Shown: positions 16,872 to 26,056, counted from the first letter of the stretch. The stretch: DNA of 64,000 nt from Ruminococcus sp. (GCA_017519415.1 JAFWSI010000045.1:62001-126000), one strand, 5' to 3'. The notes: generated by a model not told the origin, from the letters alone. Numbers and translations are program-made.

Positions 16872-17855
16872 ATGAACGTCAAATCGGAATTGCTTGCCAA
16901 TCTTGCCAACGCGGACGGCGAATTCGTCTCGGGCGCCGCTCTCGCGGAAAAGCTTGGCGTCAGCCGTAACGCTGTATGGAAAGCAGTAAAATCTCTCGAA
17001 GCGGAAGGTTTTTCCATAAGCTCAGTCACCTCAAAGGGCTACAGGCTGAGCGACGATAACAACAGACTTTCGGCGGATCTTATAACTCCGCTGCTGAAAA
17101 CAAAAGAGATAGGCAGAACTATAAAGGTGTTCGACGAGGTGGATTCGACGAACAATATCGCCCGCGAGCTGGAAACGGAAAAATACCCCAACGGCACGGT
17201 GGTCATCGCTGACAGGCAGACCGCAGGCCGCGGAAGGATAGGCAGAAGTTTCGCATCTCCGTCGGGCAAGGGACTGTATATGAGTATCCTTGTACGTCCT
17301 CATTTCAATCTCGAATATGCCCCCATGATAACCGCCGCAGCGTCCTGCGCGGCTGCCGAAGCCGTGGAGAGCCTCTGCGGAAGTCCAGTTATGATAAAAT
17401 GGGTGAACGACCTTTATATGAACGGGAAAAAGATATGCGGCATACTCACCGAGGCCTCTCTCGGACTGGAAATGAGAGTACTTGACTGCGCAACTATAGG
17501 TATAGGCATAAATGTCCGCAGGGTCGGCGACAGCTTCGACGAGGAGCTCCTAAAAAGAGCTACCTCCATCGAGGACGAGACAGGCATGGCGCTGAACAGG
17601 AACGTGCTCTGCGCCGAGGTTCTCAACCGCCTTGAGGAATATCTTGGAAGGATAGCCGACAGAAGCTTCCTTTCAGCATACAGGGAGCGCGAGATGCTCA
17701 CGGGAAATATGATAACCGCCAACGTCGGCAGGGAAAAGATAGTGGGCGAGGCTCTCGGGATAGACGAGAATGCAAATCTTATACTCAGACTTCCTACGGG
17801 CGAGATGAAGCATCTCAGCTCCGGAGAAGCAAACCTTTGCAGGATAAGGCAGTAA
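16872..17855 (+). CDS. birA: Bifunctional biotin-protein ligase / biotin repressor
   Basis: BirA activates biotin with ATP and attaches it to carboxylase carrier proteins. The HTH-bearing form also represses biotin genes. The 327-residue protein has the N-terminal winged helix (about 1-60, AEKLGVSRNAVWKAVKSLEAEG), the ligase ATP/biotin loop TAGRGRIGRSFASPSGKGLY (about 118-137), the catalytic KWVNDLYMNGKKICGIL (about 176-192), and a C-terminal SH3-like domain. The class II layout is complete. A GAAAGGAA site precedes the ATG. No biotin biosynthesis gene lies nearby. Confidence 0.95.
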   Translation: MNVKSELLANLANADGEFVSGAALAEKLGVSRNAVWKAVKSLEAEGFSISSVTSKGYRLSDDNNRLSADLITPLLKTKEIGRTIKVFDEVDSTNNIARELETEKYPNGTVVIADRQTAGRGRIGRSFASPSGKGLYMSILVRPHFNLEYAPMITAAASCAAAEAVESLCGSPVMIKWVNDLYMNGKKICGILTEASLGLEMRVLDCATIGIGINVRRVGDSFDEELLKRATSIEDETGMALNRNVLCAEVLNRLEEYLGRIADRSFLSAYREREMLTGNMITANVGREKIVGEALGIDENANLILRLPTGEMKHLSSGEANLCRIRQ

Positions 17856-17915
17856 AACCTGCACTTAAAAATGCAGGAAAACATAAAATAAATATTATAA
17901 AGGAGGTATGTCTGA

Positions 17916-18590
17916 ATGAGATATACTATCATTGGCCAGACTGTTCCCGCAGTAGAATGCGAGCTCAACGCGGGCGAGTCCATGTTCACACAGTCGGGAG
18001 GAATGATCTGGCAGACACAGGGTATTAAAATGTCAACAAACGCAAGAGGCGGTCTCGGCCGCAGTCTCGGAAGAATGTTCACGGGCGAATCAATATTCAT
18101 GGCCAATTATACGGCGGAAGTCCCGGGCGCAAAGATAGCATTCGGCGCAACTGTTCCCGGCTCTATTGTTCCCGTAAATATCTCACAGGGCGGCCTCATA
18201 TGCCAGAAGGGAGCCTTCCTCTGCGCCGAGCATACGGTTGATCTCAAGGCTATATTCACAAAGAAGATCATGTCGGGTCTCTTCGGCGGCGAAGGCTTTA
18301 TCCTTCAGCACCTCTTCGGTCAGGGCATGGCATTCCTCGAAGTCGACGGCGATATGGTGGAAAGGACTCTCGGTCCCGGCGAAATCCTGAAGGTCGATAC
18401 AGGAAACGTTGTGGCCTTTGAGCCCAATGTAAAATACGAGGTAGAGACCGTAAAGGGTCTCGGAAACATCTTCTTCGGCGGAGAAGGACTCTTCCTCACA
18501 CGTCTGACAGGTCCCGGAAAGGTAATACTCCAGACCCAGAACTTCAACGACTTTGCAGCAAAGATCCTCTCTCTGGGAATGAAGAAATGA
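17916..18590 (+). CDS. AIM24 / TIGR00266 family protein
   Basis: A protein of 224 residues of the conserved AIM24 family (function unsettled in bacteria; the yeast homologue is mitochondrial). The glycine-rich beta-helix-like body shows ESMFTQSGGMIWQTQGIKM, RMFTGESIFMANYTA, and the terminal GGEGLFLTRLTGPGKVILQT, all typical of the family. It has a strong AAAGGAGG site and no signal peptide or TM helix. It overlaps the next small membrane gene by an ATGA junction and is followed by a zinc-ribbon gene, so the three probably form one transcript. Confidence 0.92.
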   Translation: MRYTIIGQTVPAVECELNAGESMFTQSGGMIWQTQGIKMSTNARGGLGRSLGRMFTGESIFMANYTAEVPGAKIAFGATVPGSIVPVNISQGGLICQKGAFLCAEHTVDLKAIFTKKIMSGLFGGEGFILQHLFGQGMAFLEVDGDMVERTLGPGEILKVDTGNVVAFEPNVKYEVETVKGLGNIFFGGEGLFLTRLTGPGKVILQTQNFNDFAAKILSLGMKK

Positions 18591-18730
18591 AGCACTGGCT
18601 CATAGCCGTGGCTGTTGCCGTGATATACCTGCTTTTCAGCGTATTCACGGGACTGTGGGCGATCTCATGGGTAATATGGGTATTCTACGCGGTATACAGG
18701 ATAGCGGACTATATAAAGTCCCAGCAGTAG
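18587..18730 (+). CDS. 47-residue membrane protein
   Basis: A short gene overlapping the AIM24 stop by 4 bp (ATGA). It encodes a protein beginning MKHWLIAVAVAVIYLLF and rich in Trp, Val and Ile, with two tightly spaced hydrophobic stretches or one long hairpin, ending RIADYIKSQQ. The ATGA coupling and clean hydrophobic pattern support it as real. It may anchor or accompany the AIM24 protein; that is an inference. No family is recognised. Confidence 0.65.
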   Translation: MKHWLIAVAVAVIYLLFSVFTGLWAISWVIWVFYAVYRIADYIKSQQ

Positions 18731-18767
18731 GAACGGCATATCATTACTGTGTATTGAGGTGAAATAT

Positions 18768-19025
18768 ATGTTTATCTACGGTTTTCCCGTTTTAGGGCTT
18801 CAGTATATGTCAAGGGCGGAGGATCTCTTCCGCATGGCAGCCGAAAACAAGGCTGCTCCGGGCTGGATAGGCGATAAATGGCGCTGCGTATGCGGCGTGG
18901 AGAACAGCACGAATTTCTGTCCCGAGTGCGGGGCAAAGGCTCCCGCAAAGCCGTGGAAATGCTCCTGCGGCAGGGACTGTACCACGAATTTCTGCCCAGA
19001 CTGCGGCGCAAAAGCCCCTGTCTGA
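18768..19025 (+). CDS. Small protein with tandem zinc ribbons
   Basis: A protein of 85 residues. The ATG at 18768 is chosen because GAGGTG (18756-18761) lies six bases upstream; a GTG at 18759 would be inside that site. The N-terminal half is a short helix-forming segment. The C-terminal half has two C4 ribbons of the form WxCxCG-x(8)-FCPxCGAKAP, at about residues 40-60 and 65-84. Such double ribbons often end cytosolic scaffold or AIM24/SPFH-linked proteins. The function is unknown, and the location after AIM24 suggests a shared role. Confidence 0.82.
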   Translation: MFIYGFPVLGLQYMSRAEDLFRMAAENKAAPGWIGDKWRCVCGVENSTNFCPECGAKAPAKPWKCSCGRDCTTNFCPDCGAKAPV

Positions 19026-19026
19026 T

Positions 19027-19055
19027 AAAAAGCTGCGCCTGTGCGCAGCTTTTTT
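19027..19055 (+). terminator. Intrinsic terminator
   Basis: AAAAAGCTGCGC pairs with GCGCAGCTTTTT around CTGT. Confidence 0.93.
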
Positions 19056-19067
19056 GTCCGCAGGGAC

Positions 19068-19096
19068 TTGACAAACACCTTTTTTCATTGTATAAT
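19068..19096 (+). promoter_or_regulatory. Sigma-A promoter of the leuA T-box transcript
   Basis: TTGACA (19068-19073), a 17-bp spacer, TATAAT (19091-19096): a consensus promoter. Confidence 0.92.
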
Positions 19097-19385
19097 ACAG
19101 TTAATAAGCATAAAATGCGATGAAGGGAATAAAAGCTTGTGTGAGTTTTCACAGAGAGCCGGCGGACGGTGAAAGCCGGCAGACAAATACAGGCCATAAC
19201 TCCTCCCCGAGCAGCCGACCGAAAGAAGAGTATTCAAGTAGGCTCGGACGGGCGCTCCCGTTACAGAGATATGCGTTGATCCGACGCAGACGAGTGGGTG
19301 TATTCTTACATCAAGAAGAGTGGTACCACGGAGTATTTATTGCAGCTTCGTCTCTTCCATGCCTTGCATGGAGGAGACTTTTTTA
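19097..19385 (+). promoter_or_regulatory. Leucine-specific T-box leader of leuA
   Basis: A tRNA-sensing transcription attenuator. Stem I carries GGTGAAAGCCGG (19168-19179). The specifier codon, aligned to the Trp T-box at 44.7 kb, is CTC (19200-19202), a Leu codon. The stem II/pseudoknot region AAGTAGG...CGGACGGG...CCCGTTA follows (19236-19265). The T-box core TGGTACCACGG begins at 19321; its bulge TGGT would pair with an ACCA tRNA end, as expected for tRNA-Leu. The terminator is GTCTCTTCCATGC/GCATGGAGGAGAC with T6 (19350-19384). Uncharged tRNA-Leu should favour the antiterminator and leuA expression. Confidence 0.92.
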
Positions 19386-19433
19386 TTACCCTCCTGCGGG
19401 AAGGCAAGTACGGATCGGAATGGAGGTTTTTGT

Positions 19434-21092
19434 ATGAATAACGTCAGCAAGTACACGAGACAATTCTTTGAAGCGCCCGATACGGGCATGAAATGGACAA
19501 AAAAATCCTATGTTGACAAGGCTCCCGTATGGTGCAGCGTCGATCTCCGCGACGGAAATCAGGCTCTCATAACGCCTATGAGCCTCGGCGAAAAACTGGA
19601 ATTCTTCAGAATGCTGGTGGACATCGGATTCAGGGAGATAGAGATAGGCTTCCCCGCAGCGTCCGAGACCGAATATGACTTCTGCCGTACTCTCATCGAG
19701 CAGGAACTCATACCCGAAGATGTGACCATACAGGTGCTCACCCAGTCCAGAGAGCATATCATCGAAAAGACCTTTGAAGCGCTCAGGGGCTGCAAAAACG
19801 CCATAGTACACCTGTACAACTCCACCTCCGCAGCCCAGCGCGAGCAGGTTTTCCGCAGAAGCAGGGAGGAGATAAAGGAGATCGCGGTGAGCGGAGCGCA
19901 GCTTCTCAAGGAATACCGCGAAAAATACGAGGGAAATTACCGATTTGAGTACTCTCCCGAGAGCTTCACGGGCACAGAGCCGGAGTTCGCACTGGAGGTA
20001 TGCAACGCCGTTCTCGACGTATGGCAGCCGACTGCCGACGACAAGGTGATAATCAATCTCCCCGTAACAGTGCAGCTCTCAATGCCGCATATATACGCAA
20101 ATCAGGTTGAGTATATGTGCGAGAACCTGAAATACCGCGAAAATGTCATAGTATCCCTCCACCCCCACAACGACCGCGGCTGCGCAGTGGCCGATACGGA
20201 AATGGGACTCCTTGCGGGAGCCGAACGCGTCGAAGGCACTCTCTTCGGGAACGGCGAGCGCACGGGAAATGTGGATATTATAACCCTCGCCATGAATATG
20301 TACTCCCAGGGCGTGGATCCGAAGCTGGAGCTGAGCGATATACCGTCCCTCTCCGAGATCTATACCCGACTCACGGGAATGAATATCTACGAGCGTCAGC
20401 CCTATTCGGGCAAGCTGGTATTCGCAGCCTTCAGCGGCTCTCATCAGGACGCTATCGCCAAGGGCATGAAATGGCGCGAGGAGGGTCATACCGACTTCTG
20501 GACGGTGCCATATCTGCCGATCGACCCCGAGGACGTGGGCAGGGAATACTCCGCAGACGTTATCCGTATCAACAGCCAGTCCGGCAAGGGCGGCATAGGC
20601 TATATCCTCGAAACACGCTTCGGCTACGATCTGCCAAAGAAAATGCGCGAGAGCGTGGGCTATCTGGTCAAGGGCATATCCGACCGCAAGCACAAGGAGC
20701 TCCTTCCCGACGAGGTATGCAGGATATTCACCGAGAATTACGTGGACATCGTTTCTCCGCTCAGTGTGAAGTCCGCACACTTCAGACAGAACGGCAGCAT
20801 CAGCGCTTCCGTTACGCTTGAATGGAAGGGCGAGGAGCTCATGGCGGAGGCTCACGGAAACGGCCGTCTTGACGCCGTAAGCAACGCCATAAAGGCGATA
20901 ACAGGCCTCGGCTACAGCCTCAACACCTACTCCGAGCACGCCCTCGATGTGGGCTCGGCTTCAAAGGCGGTATCCTACGTAGAGGTGGTAAGTCCCGAGG
21001 GAACGAGCTACTGGGGCGCAGGCACCGACGACGATATTATCAGGTCGTCCATAAACGCTCTTGTCAGCGCTATAAACAATATGGTGAAATGA
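19434..21092 (+). CDS. leuA: 2-isopropylmalate synthase, long (LeuA type 2) form
   Basis: This enzyme condenses acetyl-CoA with 2-ketoisovalerate, the first committed step of leucine synthesis. The ATG at 19434 is preceded by TGGAGG; the frame extends upstream into the T-box but has no ribosome site there. The product has 552 residues, fitting the longer actinobacterial-type enzyme. The TIM barrel shows CSVDLRDGNQAL (about 30) and the metal-binding HPHNDRGCAV (about 240). The C-terminal regulatory dimer domain occupies about 430-552, ending in DDDIIRSSINALVSAINNMVK-like residues, and normally binds leucine as feedback inhibitor. It is controlled by the upstream leucine T-box. Confidence 0.95.
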   Translation: MNNVSKYTRQFFEAPDTGMKWTKKSYVDKAPVWCSVDLRDGNQALITPMSLGEKLEFFRMLVDIGFREIEIGFPAASETEYDFCRTLIEQELIPEDVTIQVLTQSREHIIEKTFEALRGCKNAIVHLYNSTSAAQREQVFRRSREEIKEIAVSGAQLLKEYREKYEGNYRFEYSPESFTGTEPEFALEVCNAVLDVWQPTADDKVIINLPVTVQLSMPHIYANQVEYMCENLKYRENVIVSLHPHNDRGCAVADTEMGLLAGAERVEGTLFGNGERTGNVDIITLAMNMYSQGVDPKLELSDIPSLSEIYTRLTGMNIYERQPYSGKLVFAAFSGSHQDAIAKGMKWREEGHTDFWTVPYLPIDPEDVGREYSADVIRINSQSGKGGIGYILETRFGYDLPKKMRESVGYLVKGISDRKHKELLPDEVCRIFTENYVDIVSPLSVKSAHFRQNGSISASVTLEWKGEELMAEAHGNGRLDAVSNAIKAITGLGYSLNTYSEHALDVGSASKAVSYVEVVSPEGTSYWGAGTDDDIIRSSINALVSAINNMVK

Positions 21093-21166
21093 CCTGTAAC
21101 CTGCACAAATCCGCCTGTTGAAAACATTCACAATAACCAAAATAATTCAAAAAGCTCTGCTCCTTA

Positions 21167-21195
21167 TTGATTTTAAGCACTCAAAGTAGTACAAT
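21167..21195 (+). promoter_or_regulatory. Sigma-A promoter of the ilvB leader transcript
   Basis: TTGATT (21167-21172), a 17-bp spacer, TACAAT (21190-21195). The preceding 21093-21166 holds no gene or terminator that I can identify. Confidence 0.8.
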
Positions 21196-21228
21196 TAAAT
21201 ATATATTATAGGTAAGGAGCGGAAAATA

Positions 21229-21351
21229 ATGAGATCAGTGTATATTTCTTCCGGTATCGTCATTATTATAGGCGCAGTCAGCAGTGAATACGGCCGCCGT
21301 CTTTTTCCATTCTGCCCGAATGGCGCTCTTGCCTGTTACAGTTATATGTAA
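21229..21351 (+). CDS. Putative ilvB leader peptide (attenuator peptide)
   Basis: A 40-codon reading frame with a good AAGGAGC site nine bases before its ATG. It contains the run SSGIVIIIGAV (residues 7-17), which has Ile x4 and Val x2 within eight residues. The frame ends 20 bp before a strong terminator hairpin and 108 bp before ilvB. Placement and Ile/Val enrichment are what ribosome-mediated attenuation of branched-chain genes requires; such leaders are well known in Proteobacteria and Actinobacteria. An alternative antiterminator pairing was not resolved by eye. The peptide itself is unlikely to have a function. Confidence 0.72.
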   Translation: MRSVYISSGIVIIIGAVSSEYGRRLFPFCPNGALACYSYM

Positions 21352-21371
21352 TCCTGAGCAATGAAGCTGTA

Positions 21372-21402
21372 CCCTCCGGCAGAAGCCGGAGGGTTTTGTT
21401 TT
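21372..21402 (+). terminator. Attenuator terminator upstream of ilvB
   Basis: CCCTCCGGC (21372-21380) pairs perfectly with GCCGGAGGG (21385-21393) around AGAA, followed by TTTTGTTTT. Lying between a leader frame and ilvB, it is best read as a conditional terminator. Confidence 0.88.
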
Positions 21403-21459
21403 ACAGACGCTCATATCGCTTTAACCAAGAAATAACCTCATCGGAAGGACAATGATATT

Positions 21460-23154
21460 ATGAAAATCTCAGGTGCAAAGATAGTTGTCGAGACCCTGAT
21501 AGAACAGGGCTGCGACACTGTGTTCGGCTATCCCGGCGGACAGGTAATACATCTTTTTGACGAGCTCTACAACGCCCGCGACAGGATAAAGCATATCCTC
21601 ACCGCCCACGAGCAGGGCGCCGCCCACGCTGCGGACGGCTACGCAAGGGCTACGGGAAAGGTAGGCGTAGTCATCGCAACCTCCGGTCCCGGCGCAACGA
21701 ACCTTGTTACAGGCATAGCTACGGCATACCTTGACTCCATACCCATGGTAGCTGTCACGGGAAACGTTTCCTGCGACCTCATCGGCCGCGACAGCTTCCA
21801 GGAGGTGGACATAGTAGGCATAACCATGCCTATTACCAAGCATAATTTCATAGTAAAGAATATAGACGAGCTGGCGGATACTCTCCGCACAGCCTTCAAG
21901 ATAGCAAAATCAGGACGCCCGGGACCTGTTCTCGTTGATATTCCCAAGGACGTTCAGACAGCTCTCTGCGAGCATGAATCCAACGCACAGCCCGTTATCC
22001 CTTATCCGCTGAATTTTGCCTCGGAGGAAATGCTCCGCAGAGCCGCGGATATGATAAACAGCGCCGAAAGGCCCTATATCTACTTCGGAGGCGGAGTCAT
22101 AAGCGGCAAGGCCTCGGCTCAGGTCATCGCCCTTGCCGAAAAGGCAGACGCTCCCATGGGCTGCTCGCTTATGGGGCTTTCCGCAGTACCCTCGGATCAT
22201 CCCCGCTTCCTCGGTATGCAGGGTATGCACGGACACTTTGCGTCATCGGCGGCAGAGGCGGAGGCCGACCTGATAATCGCTCTCGGAGTACGCTTCAGCG
22301 ACAGGGCTACCGGCAACAACAAGCGCTTTGCAAAGAATTGCAGCATAATCCATATAGACATAGACGGAGCGGAGCTCCACAAGAATATCCCCGCCACTCT
22401 TGCCATAAGAAGTGATATAAAGGACTCTGCCGAGCGTCTTGCGGCAATGATAGAAGAAAAAAAGCATCCCGAATGGGAAAAGCGTATCGCAGAACTGAGA
22501 ACTGAGGAGCAGAAACGCACGGAATCGGCTCTGAAAAAGGCTGCCGCAAGAAAAAGCGAAGTCTGTCTCAGTCCCTATGATATAATCGATACGGTAAGCG
22601 CCCTTGCAGGCGACAGTATAGTAGTTACCGACGTAGGACAGCACCAGATGTGGACGGCTCAGCGCTATCCCCTCAGGAAGCCCCGCACCTTCCTGTCAAG
22701 CGGCGGCCTCGGCACCATGGGCTACGGCCTCGGAGCTGCCATAGGAGCTTCCGCAGCCACGGGAAAAAGAACGGTGCTGTTCACAGGCGACGGCAGCTTC
22801 GGCATGGATCTCAACGAGCTGGCTACGGCTGTATCCCAGTCCACGCCGGTATTGATCGTAATAATGAACAACGGCGTTCTCGGAATGGTACGCCAGTGGC
22901 AGACCCTTTTCTTTGACAGGCGCTATTCCCACACAACTCTTGAACGCAGCACTGACTTCGCAAAGCTTGCGGAGGCCTTCGGCGCAAGAGGCGGACACGC
23001 CGAAAGCATAGAAGAGCTTGAAAAACTGGCTGAGGAAGCCCTTTCGTATAACGGTCCCTTCGTTATAGACTGTCCGGTGGACCGCGACGAATTCGTACTT
23101 CCCATGCTGCCCCCCGACGGCTCGGTGGGTAATATAATTACCGAGGTTGAATGA
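21460..23154 (+). CDS. ilvB: Acetolactate synthase large (catalytic) subunit
   Basis: A thiamine-diphosphate and FAD enzyme making 2-acetolactate or 2-aceto-2-hydroxybutyrate, the first common step for Val, Leu and Ile. The 564-residue protein has the catalytic Glu region TAHEQGAAHAADGYARA (about 45-61), the central FAD-binding domain, and the TPP motif GDGSFGMDLNELATA...NN (about 444-472). The presence of ilvN downstream and the length support the biosynthetic rather than the catabolic (AlsS) enzyme. The likely control is the leader-peptide attenuator upstream. Confidence 0.97.
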   Translation: MKISGAKIVVETLIEQGCDTVFGYPGGQVIHLFDELYNARDRIKHILTAHEQGAAHAADGYARATGKVGVVIATSGPGATNLVTGIATAYLDSIPMVAVTGNVSCDLIGRDSFQEVDIVGITMPITKHNFIVKNIDELADTLRTAFKIAKSGRPGPVLVDIPKDVQTALCEHESNAQPVIPYPLNFASEEMLRRAADMINSAERPYIYFGGGVISGKASAQVIALAEKADAPMGCSLMGLSAVPSDHPRFLGMQGMHGHFASSAAEAEADLIIALGVRFSDRATGNNKRFAKNCSIIHIDIDGAELHKNIPATLAIRSDIKDSAERLAAMIEEKKHPEWEKRIAELRTEEQKRTESALKKAAARKSEVCLSPYDIIDTVSALAGDSIVVTDVGQHQMWTAQRYPLRKPRTFLSSGGLGTMGYGLGAAIGASAATGKRTVLFTGDGSFGMDLNELATAVSQSTPVLIVIMNNGVLGMVRQWQTLFFDRRYSHTTLERSTDFAKLAEAFGARGGHAESIEELEKLAEEALSYNGPFVIDCPVDRDEFVLPMLPPDGSVGNIITEVE

Positions 23155-23163
23155 GGTGAAACT

Positions 23164-23664
23164 ATGGATCAGTATGTTATCGGAGTTATCGTATCAAATG
23201 TTTCGGGCGTGCTCTCAAGAGTTTCGGGAATGTTCACGCGACGCGGCTTCAATATAGACTGCCTGACGGTGGGCGAAACGGAATCCAGCGGATTTTCACG
23301 CATAACCGTTGCCTTTCACGGCGACGATGACATAAAGGAGCGCATACTCAGACAGCTCCAGAAGCTCCACGACGTAAGAGAGGTGGAGGTAATGGACAAG
23401 AACGAGACCGTTATCCGCGAGCTGCTCCTTATCAAGGTAAGGAACAAGGCGGACGTAAGACAGGATATAATGACGGCGGTGGAGATATTCCGCTCAAAGA
23501 TAGTGGACTACTCTCCCGCAGCCCTCACCTGCGAGCTCACTGGCGAGACCTCGAAGATAGATGCATTCATCGAGCTCCTCAAGCCCTACGGCATAATGGA
23601 GATGTGCCGCACGGGCATAGTGGCTATAGAACGCGGTGAGAACTGCCTGAAAACGGTAAAATAA
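23164..23664 (+). CDS. ilvN: Acetolactate synthase small (regulatory) subunit
   Basis: The regulatory subunit that confers valine feedback inhibition and activates IlvB. The 166-residue protein has an N-terminal ACT domain (about 4-77, with VIVSNVSGVLSRVSGMFTRRGFNIDCL) and the C-terminal ALS-SS domain. It starts 9 bp after ilvB with GAGGTG as ribosome site. The gene is sometimes called ilvH. Confidence 0.96.
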   Translation: MDQYVIGVIVSNVSGVLSRVSGMFTRRGFNIDCLTVGETESSGFSRITVAFHGDDDIKERILRQLQKLHDVREVEVMDKNETVIRELLLIKVRNKADVRQDIMTAVEIFRSKIVDYSPAALTCELTGETSKIDAFIELLKPYGIMEMCRTGIVAIERGENCLKTVK

Positions 23665-23667
23665 GCT

Positions 23668-24273
23668 ATGGCGGATATGTATATCAGAAAGTTTCGTCCC
23701 AATAAAATGCATATAACAGCAGCATTATTCCTGCTATTATCCCTTATCCTGTTTGTAAATGGAATTTACAGAACGATCAGGATATCATCGAAGTATACAA
23801 TGGCTTCATTGAGTACAGCACCTGAGAACGCAACCAGCGGCAGTGGTGTTCTTCTGGAATGTATGCCTGTCAGCGGGGAACTGAAGGGGGCATCTCTGGA
23901 GCGTAAAATATCATGCGCTTTCATAAGCAATTATGAGATAATGATAGTGGAAGCTGCAAATAAATACCGCTATGCAGCCGTAAAACAGAATTCTGAGGAA
24001 TACAGATGTTTAACGGAAGGAAAAACCGTAACAGGCTATTTTTCCGATAAATACGGCAGACAATTCATGGACTATATCTCCAGAATGGATAAATATTATA
24101 ATGAAGAAAGCGTTATCCCCGAAAATAAATGTTCAGAGCTTGGGATAATAGTTGTTGACACTGCAAAGGAAAAACGCAGCATACTTTATGGACTGCCCTT
24201 TTTAATTACCGGCATACTGCTTATGATAAAGGCAGGCAGCCCGTTCTTTAATTTCCCCGTGGAAAAGATGTAA
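23668..24273 (+). CDS. Two-TM protein of unknown function in the BCAA cluster
   Basis: A 201-residue protein starting 3 bp after the ilvN stop. TM segments lie at about residues 11-32 ([20 protein letters not shown]) and 170-190 ([19 protein letters not shown]). The intervening domain of about 130 residues would face outward and begins [16 protein letters not shown]. The layout is like small DUF3592-type or RING-less E3-ligase-like bacterial membrane proteins, but I would not assign one. The gene is visibly more AT-rich than ilvN or leuC around it, hinting at separate origin. Confidence 0.75.
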   Translation: MADMYIRKFRPNKMHITAALFLLLSLILFVNGIYRTIRISSKYTMASLSTAPENATSGSGVLLECMPVSGELKGASLERKISCAFISNYEIMIVEAANKYRYAAVKQNSEEYRCLTEGKTVTGYFSDKYGRQFMDYISRMDKYYNEESVIPENKCSELGIIVVDTAKEKRSILYGLPFLITGILLMIKAGSPFFNFPVEKM

Positions 24274-24299
24274 ATATTACCTGCAAAGGAATGATAAAA

Positions 24300-25568
24300 A
24301 TGGCAATGACAATGACCCAGAAGATACTTGCGGCTCACTCGGGCAGGGAGTCCGTCAGCGCAGGGGAGCTTATCCTCGCAGACCTTGACCTCGTTCTCGG
24401 AAACGATATAACTTCTCCCGTAGCTATAAAGGAGTTCGCAAAGCTCGGCATGGACAGCGTGTTCGACAGGGATAAGATCACCATGGTCATGGATCACTTC
24501 GCCCCCAATAAGGACATAAAGGCGGCGGAGCAGTGCAGGCTGTGCCGCAGCTTCTGCGCGGAAAATGACATAAGCCATTTTTACGACGTGGGAGAAATGG
24601 GCATAGAACACGCTCTGCTCCCGGAAAAAGGCCTTGTCACGGCAGGAAATGTGGTCATCGGAGCAGACTCCCACACCTGCACCTACGGTGCTCTCGGAGC
24701 CTTTTCCACGGGAGTGGGCTCCACGGATATGGCCTGCGGAATGGCAACAGGCAAAGCGTGGTTCAAGGTGCCCTCAGCCATAAAGATAGTTCTTACGGGC
24801 AGCCTCCGCAGATACGTTTCGGGCAAGGACGTGATACTCCGCATTATCGGTGAGATAGGCGTGGACGGAGCCCTTTACCGCTCCATGGAATTCACAGGCC
24901 CGGGACTTGCCTCCCTCACTATGGCAGACCGCCTCTGCATAGCCAATATGGCTATAGAAGCGGGTGCAAAGAACGGTATATTCGAGGTGGACGGTACAAC
25001 TCTTGACTACATCCGCACACACGGCGGCGCAGAGCCTGTTATATATAAGGCTGACGAGGACGCCGACTACGACGAGGTGCTCACCGTTGACCTTTCAGAG
25101 ACAGAGCCCACAGTGGCTTTTCCTCATCTTCCCGAAAATGCCCGTATCTTTGCCGAAATAGGCGATGTAAAGATAGATCAGGTTGTCATCGGCTCCTGCA
25201 CCAACGGCAGACTTGAGGATCTCATAGCCGCCGCCGAGATAATGAAGGGCAGAAAAGCCGCGAAAAATGTCCGCGTGATCGTTATCCCCGCTACTCAGAG
25301 GGTATATCTCGAAGCAATGGAAATGGGACTGCTCAAAACCTTCATCGAGTTCGGCGCGGTTGTATCGACACCTACCTGCGGTCCCTGCTTGGGCGGATAT
25401 ATGGGCATTCTTGCCGCAGGAGAAAGAGCTGTCGCAACTACCAACCGCAACTTCGTGGGACGCATGGGGCACCCCGAATCGGAGGTATACCTCGCAAGTC
25501 CCGCAACCGCTGCCGCAAGCGCGGTAACAGGCAGGATAACAAGTCCATGGGAGGTGGCTGAGCTGTGA
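24300..25568 (+). CDS. leuC: 3-isopropylmalate dehydratase large subunit
   Basis: LeuC with LeuD isomerises 2- to 3-isopropylmalate using a [4Fe-4S] cluster. I place the start at 24300: AAAGGA (24285-24290) lies nine bases upstream, while the in-frame ATG at 24291 touches it. The product has 422 residues, the short HacA/LeuC2-type length typical of archaea and Clostridia. Cluster-ligand motifs are GSCTNGR (about 300) and [10 protein letters not shown] (about 358). [18 protein letters not shown] near 120 is also diagnostic. It overlaps leuD by 4 bp. Confidence 0.95.
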   Translation: MAMTMTQKILAAHSGRESVSAGELILADLDLVLGNDITSPVAIKEFAKLGMDSVFDRDKITMVMDHFAPNKDIKAAEQCRLCRSFCAENDISHFYDVGEMGIEHALLPEKGLVTAGNVVIGADSHTCTYGALGAFSTGVGSTDMACGMATGKAWFKVPSAIKIVLTGSLRRYVSGKDVILRIIGEIGVDGALYRSMEFTGPGLASLTMADRLCIANMAIEAGAKNGIFEVDGTTLDYIRTHGGAEPVIYKADEDADYDEVLTVDLSETEPTVAFPHLPENARIFAEIGDVKIDQVVIGSCTNGRLEDLIAAAEIMKGRKAAKNVRVIVIPATQRVYLEAMEMGLLKTFIEFGAVVSTPTCGPCLGGYMGILAAGERAVATTNRNFVGRMGHPESEVYLASPATAAASAVTGRITSPWEVAEL

Positions 25569-26056
25569 AATACAACGGAAATGCTATAAAATACGGCGAC
25601 AACGTGGATACCGACGTTATAATCCCCGCACGTTACCTCAACACCAGCGACCATAAGGAGCTTGCAGGCCACTGCATGGAGGACCTGGACAAAACCTTCG
25701 TGAGCCGTGTAAAGCAGGGAGATATGATAGTCGCAGGCCTGAATTTCGGCTGCGGTTCCTCCCGCGAGCACGCTCCCATAGCCATAAAGGCAAGCGGAGT
25801 ATCTCTCGTCATCGCAAAGAGCTTCGCCCGTATATTCTACCGCAACGCTATCAATATCGGTCTTGCTATCGTGGAGTGCCCTGCGGCTGCGGAGGATATA
25901 AGCGAAGGAGACACCGTTGAAGCCGATCTCGATAACGGCATTATACGCGATATAACCACGGGTAAGGAGTATAAAACGGCTCCCTTCCCCGAATTCGTGC
26001 AGAAAATAATCGAAAACGGCGGCCTTATGCAGTCTGTCACCAATGGCGTTATTTAG
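25565..26056 (+). CDS. leuD: 3-isopropylmalate dehydratase small subunit
   Basis: The swivel-domain partner of LeuC. The 163-residue protein starts with GTG, overlapping the leuC stop (GTGA). It has [16 protein letters not shown] near the N-terminus and [16 protein letters not shown] (about 58-73), both family signatures. The short size matches the LeuC2/LeuD2 pairing. Confidence 0.95.
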   Translation: MKYNGNAIKYGDNVDTDVIIPARYLNTSDHKELAGHCMEDLDKTFVSRVKQGDMIVAGLNFGCGSSREHAPIAIKASGVSLVIAKSFARIFYRNAINIGLAIVECPAAAEDISEGDTVEADLDNGIIRDITTGKEYKTAPFPEFVQKIIENGGLMQSVTNGVI

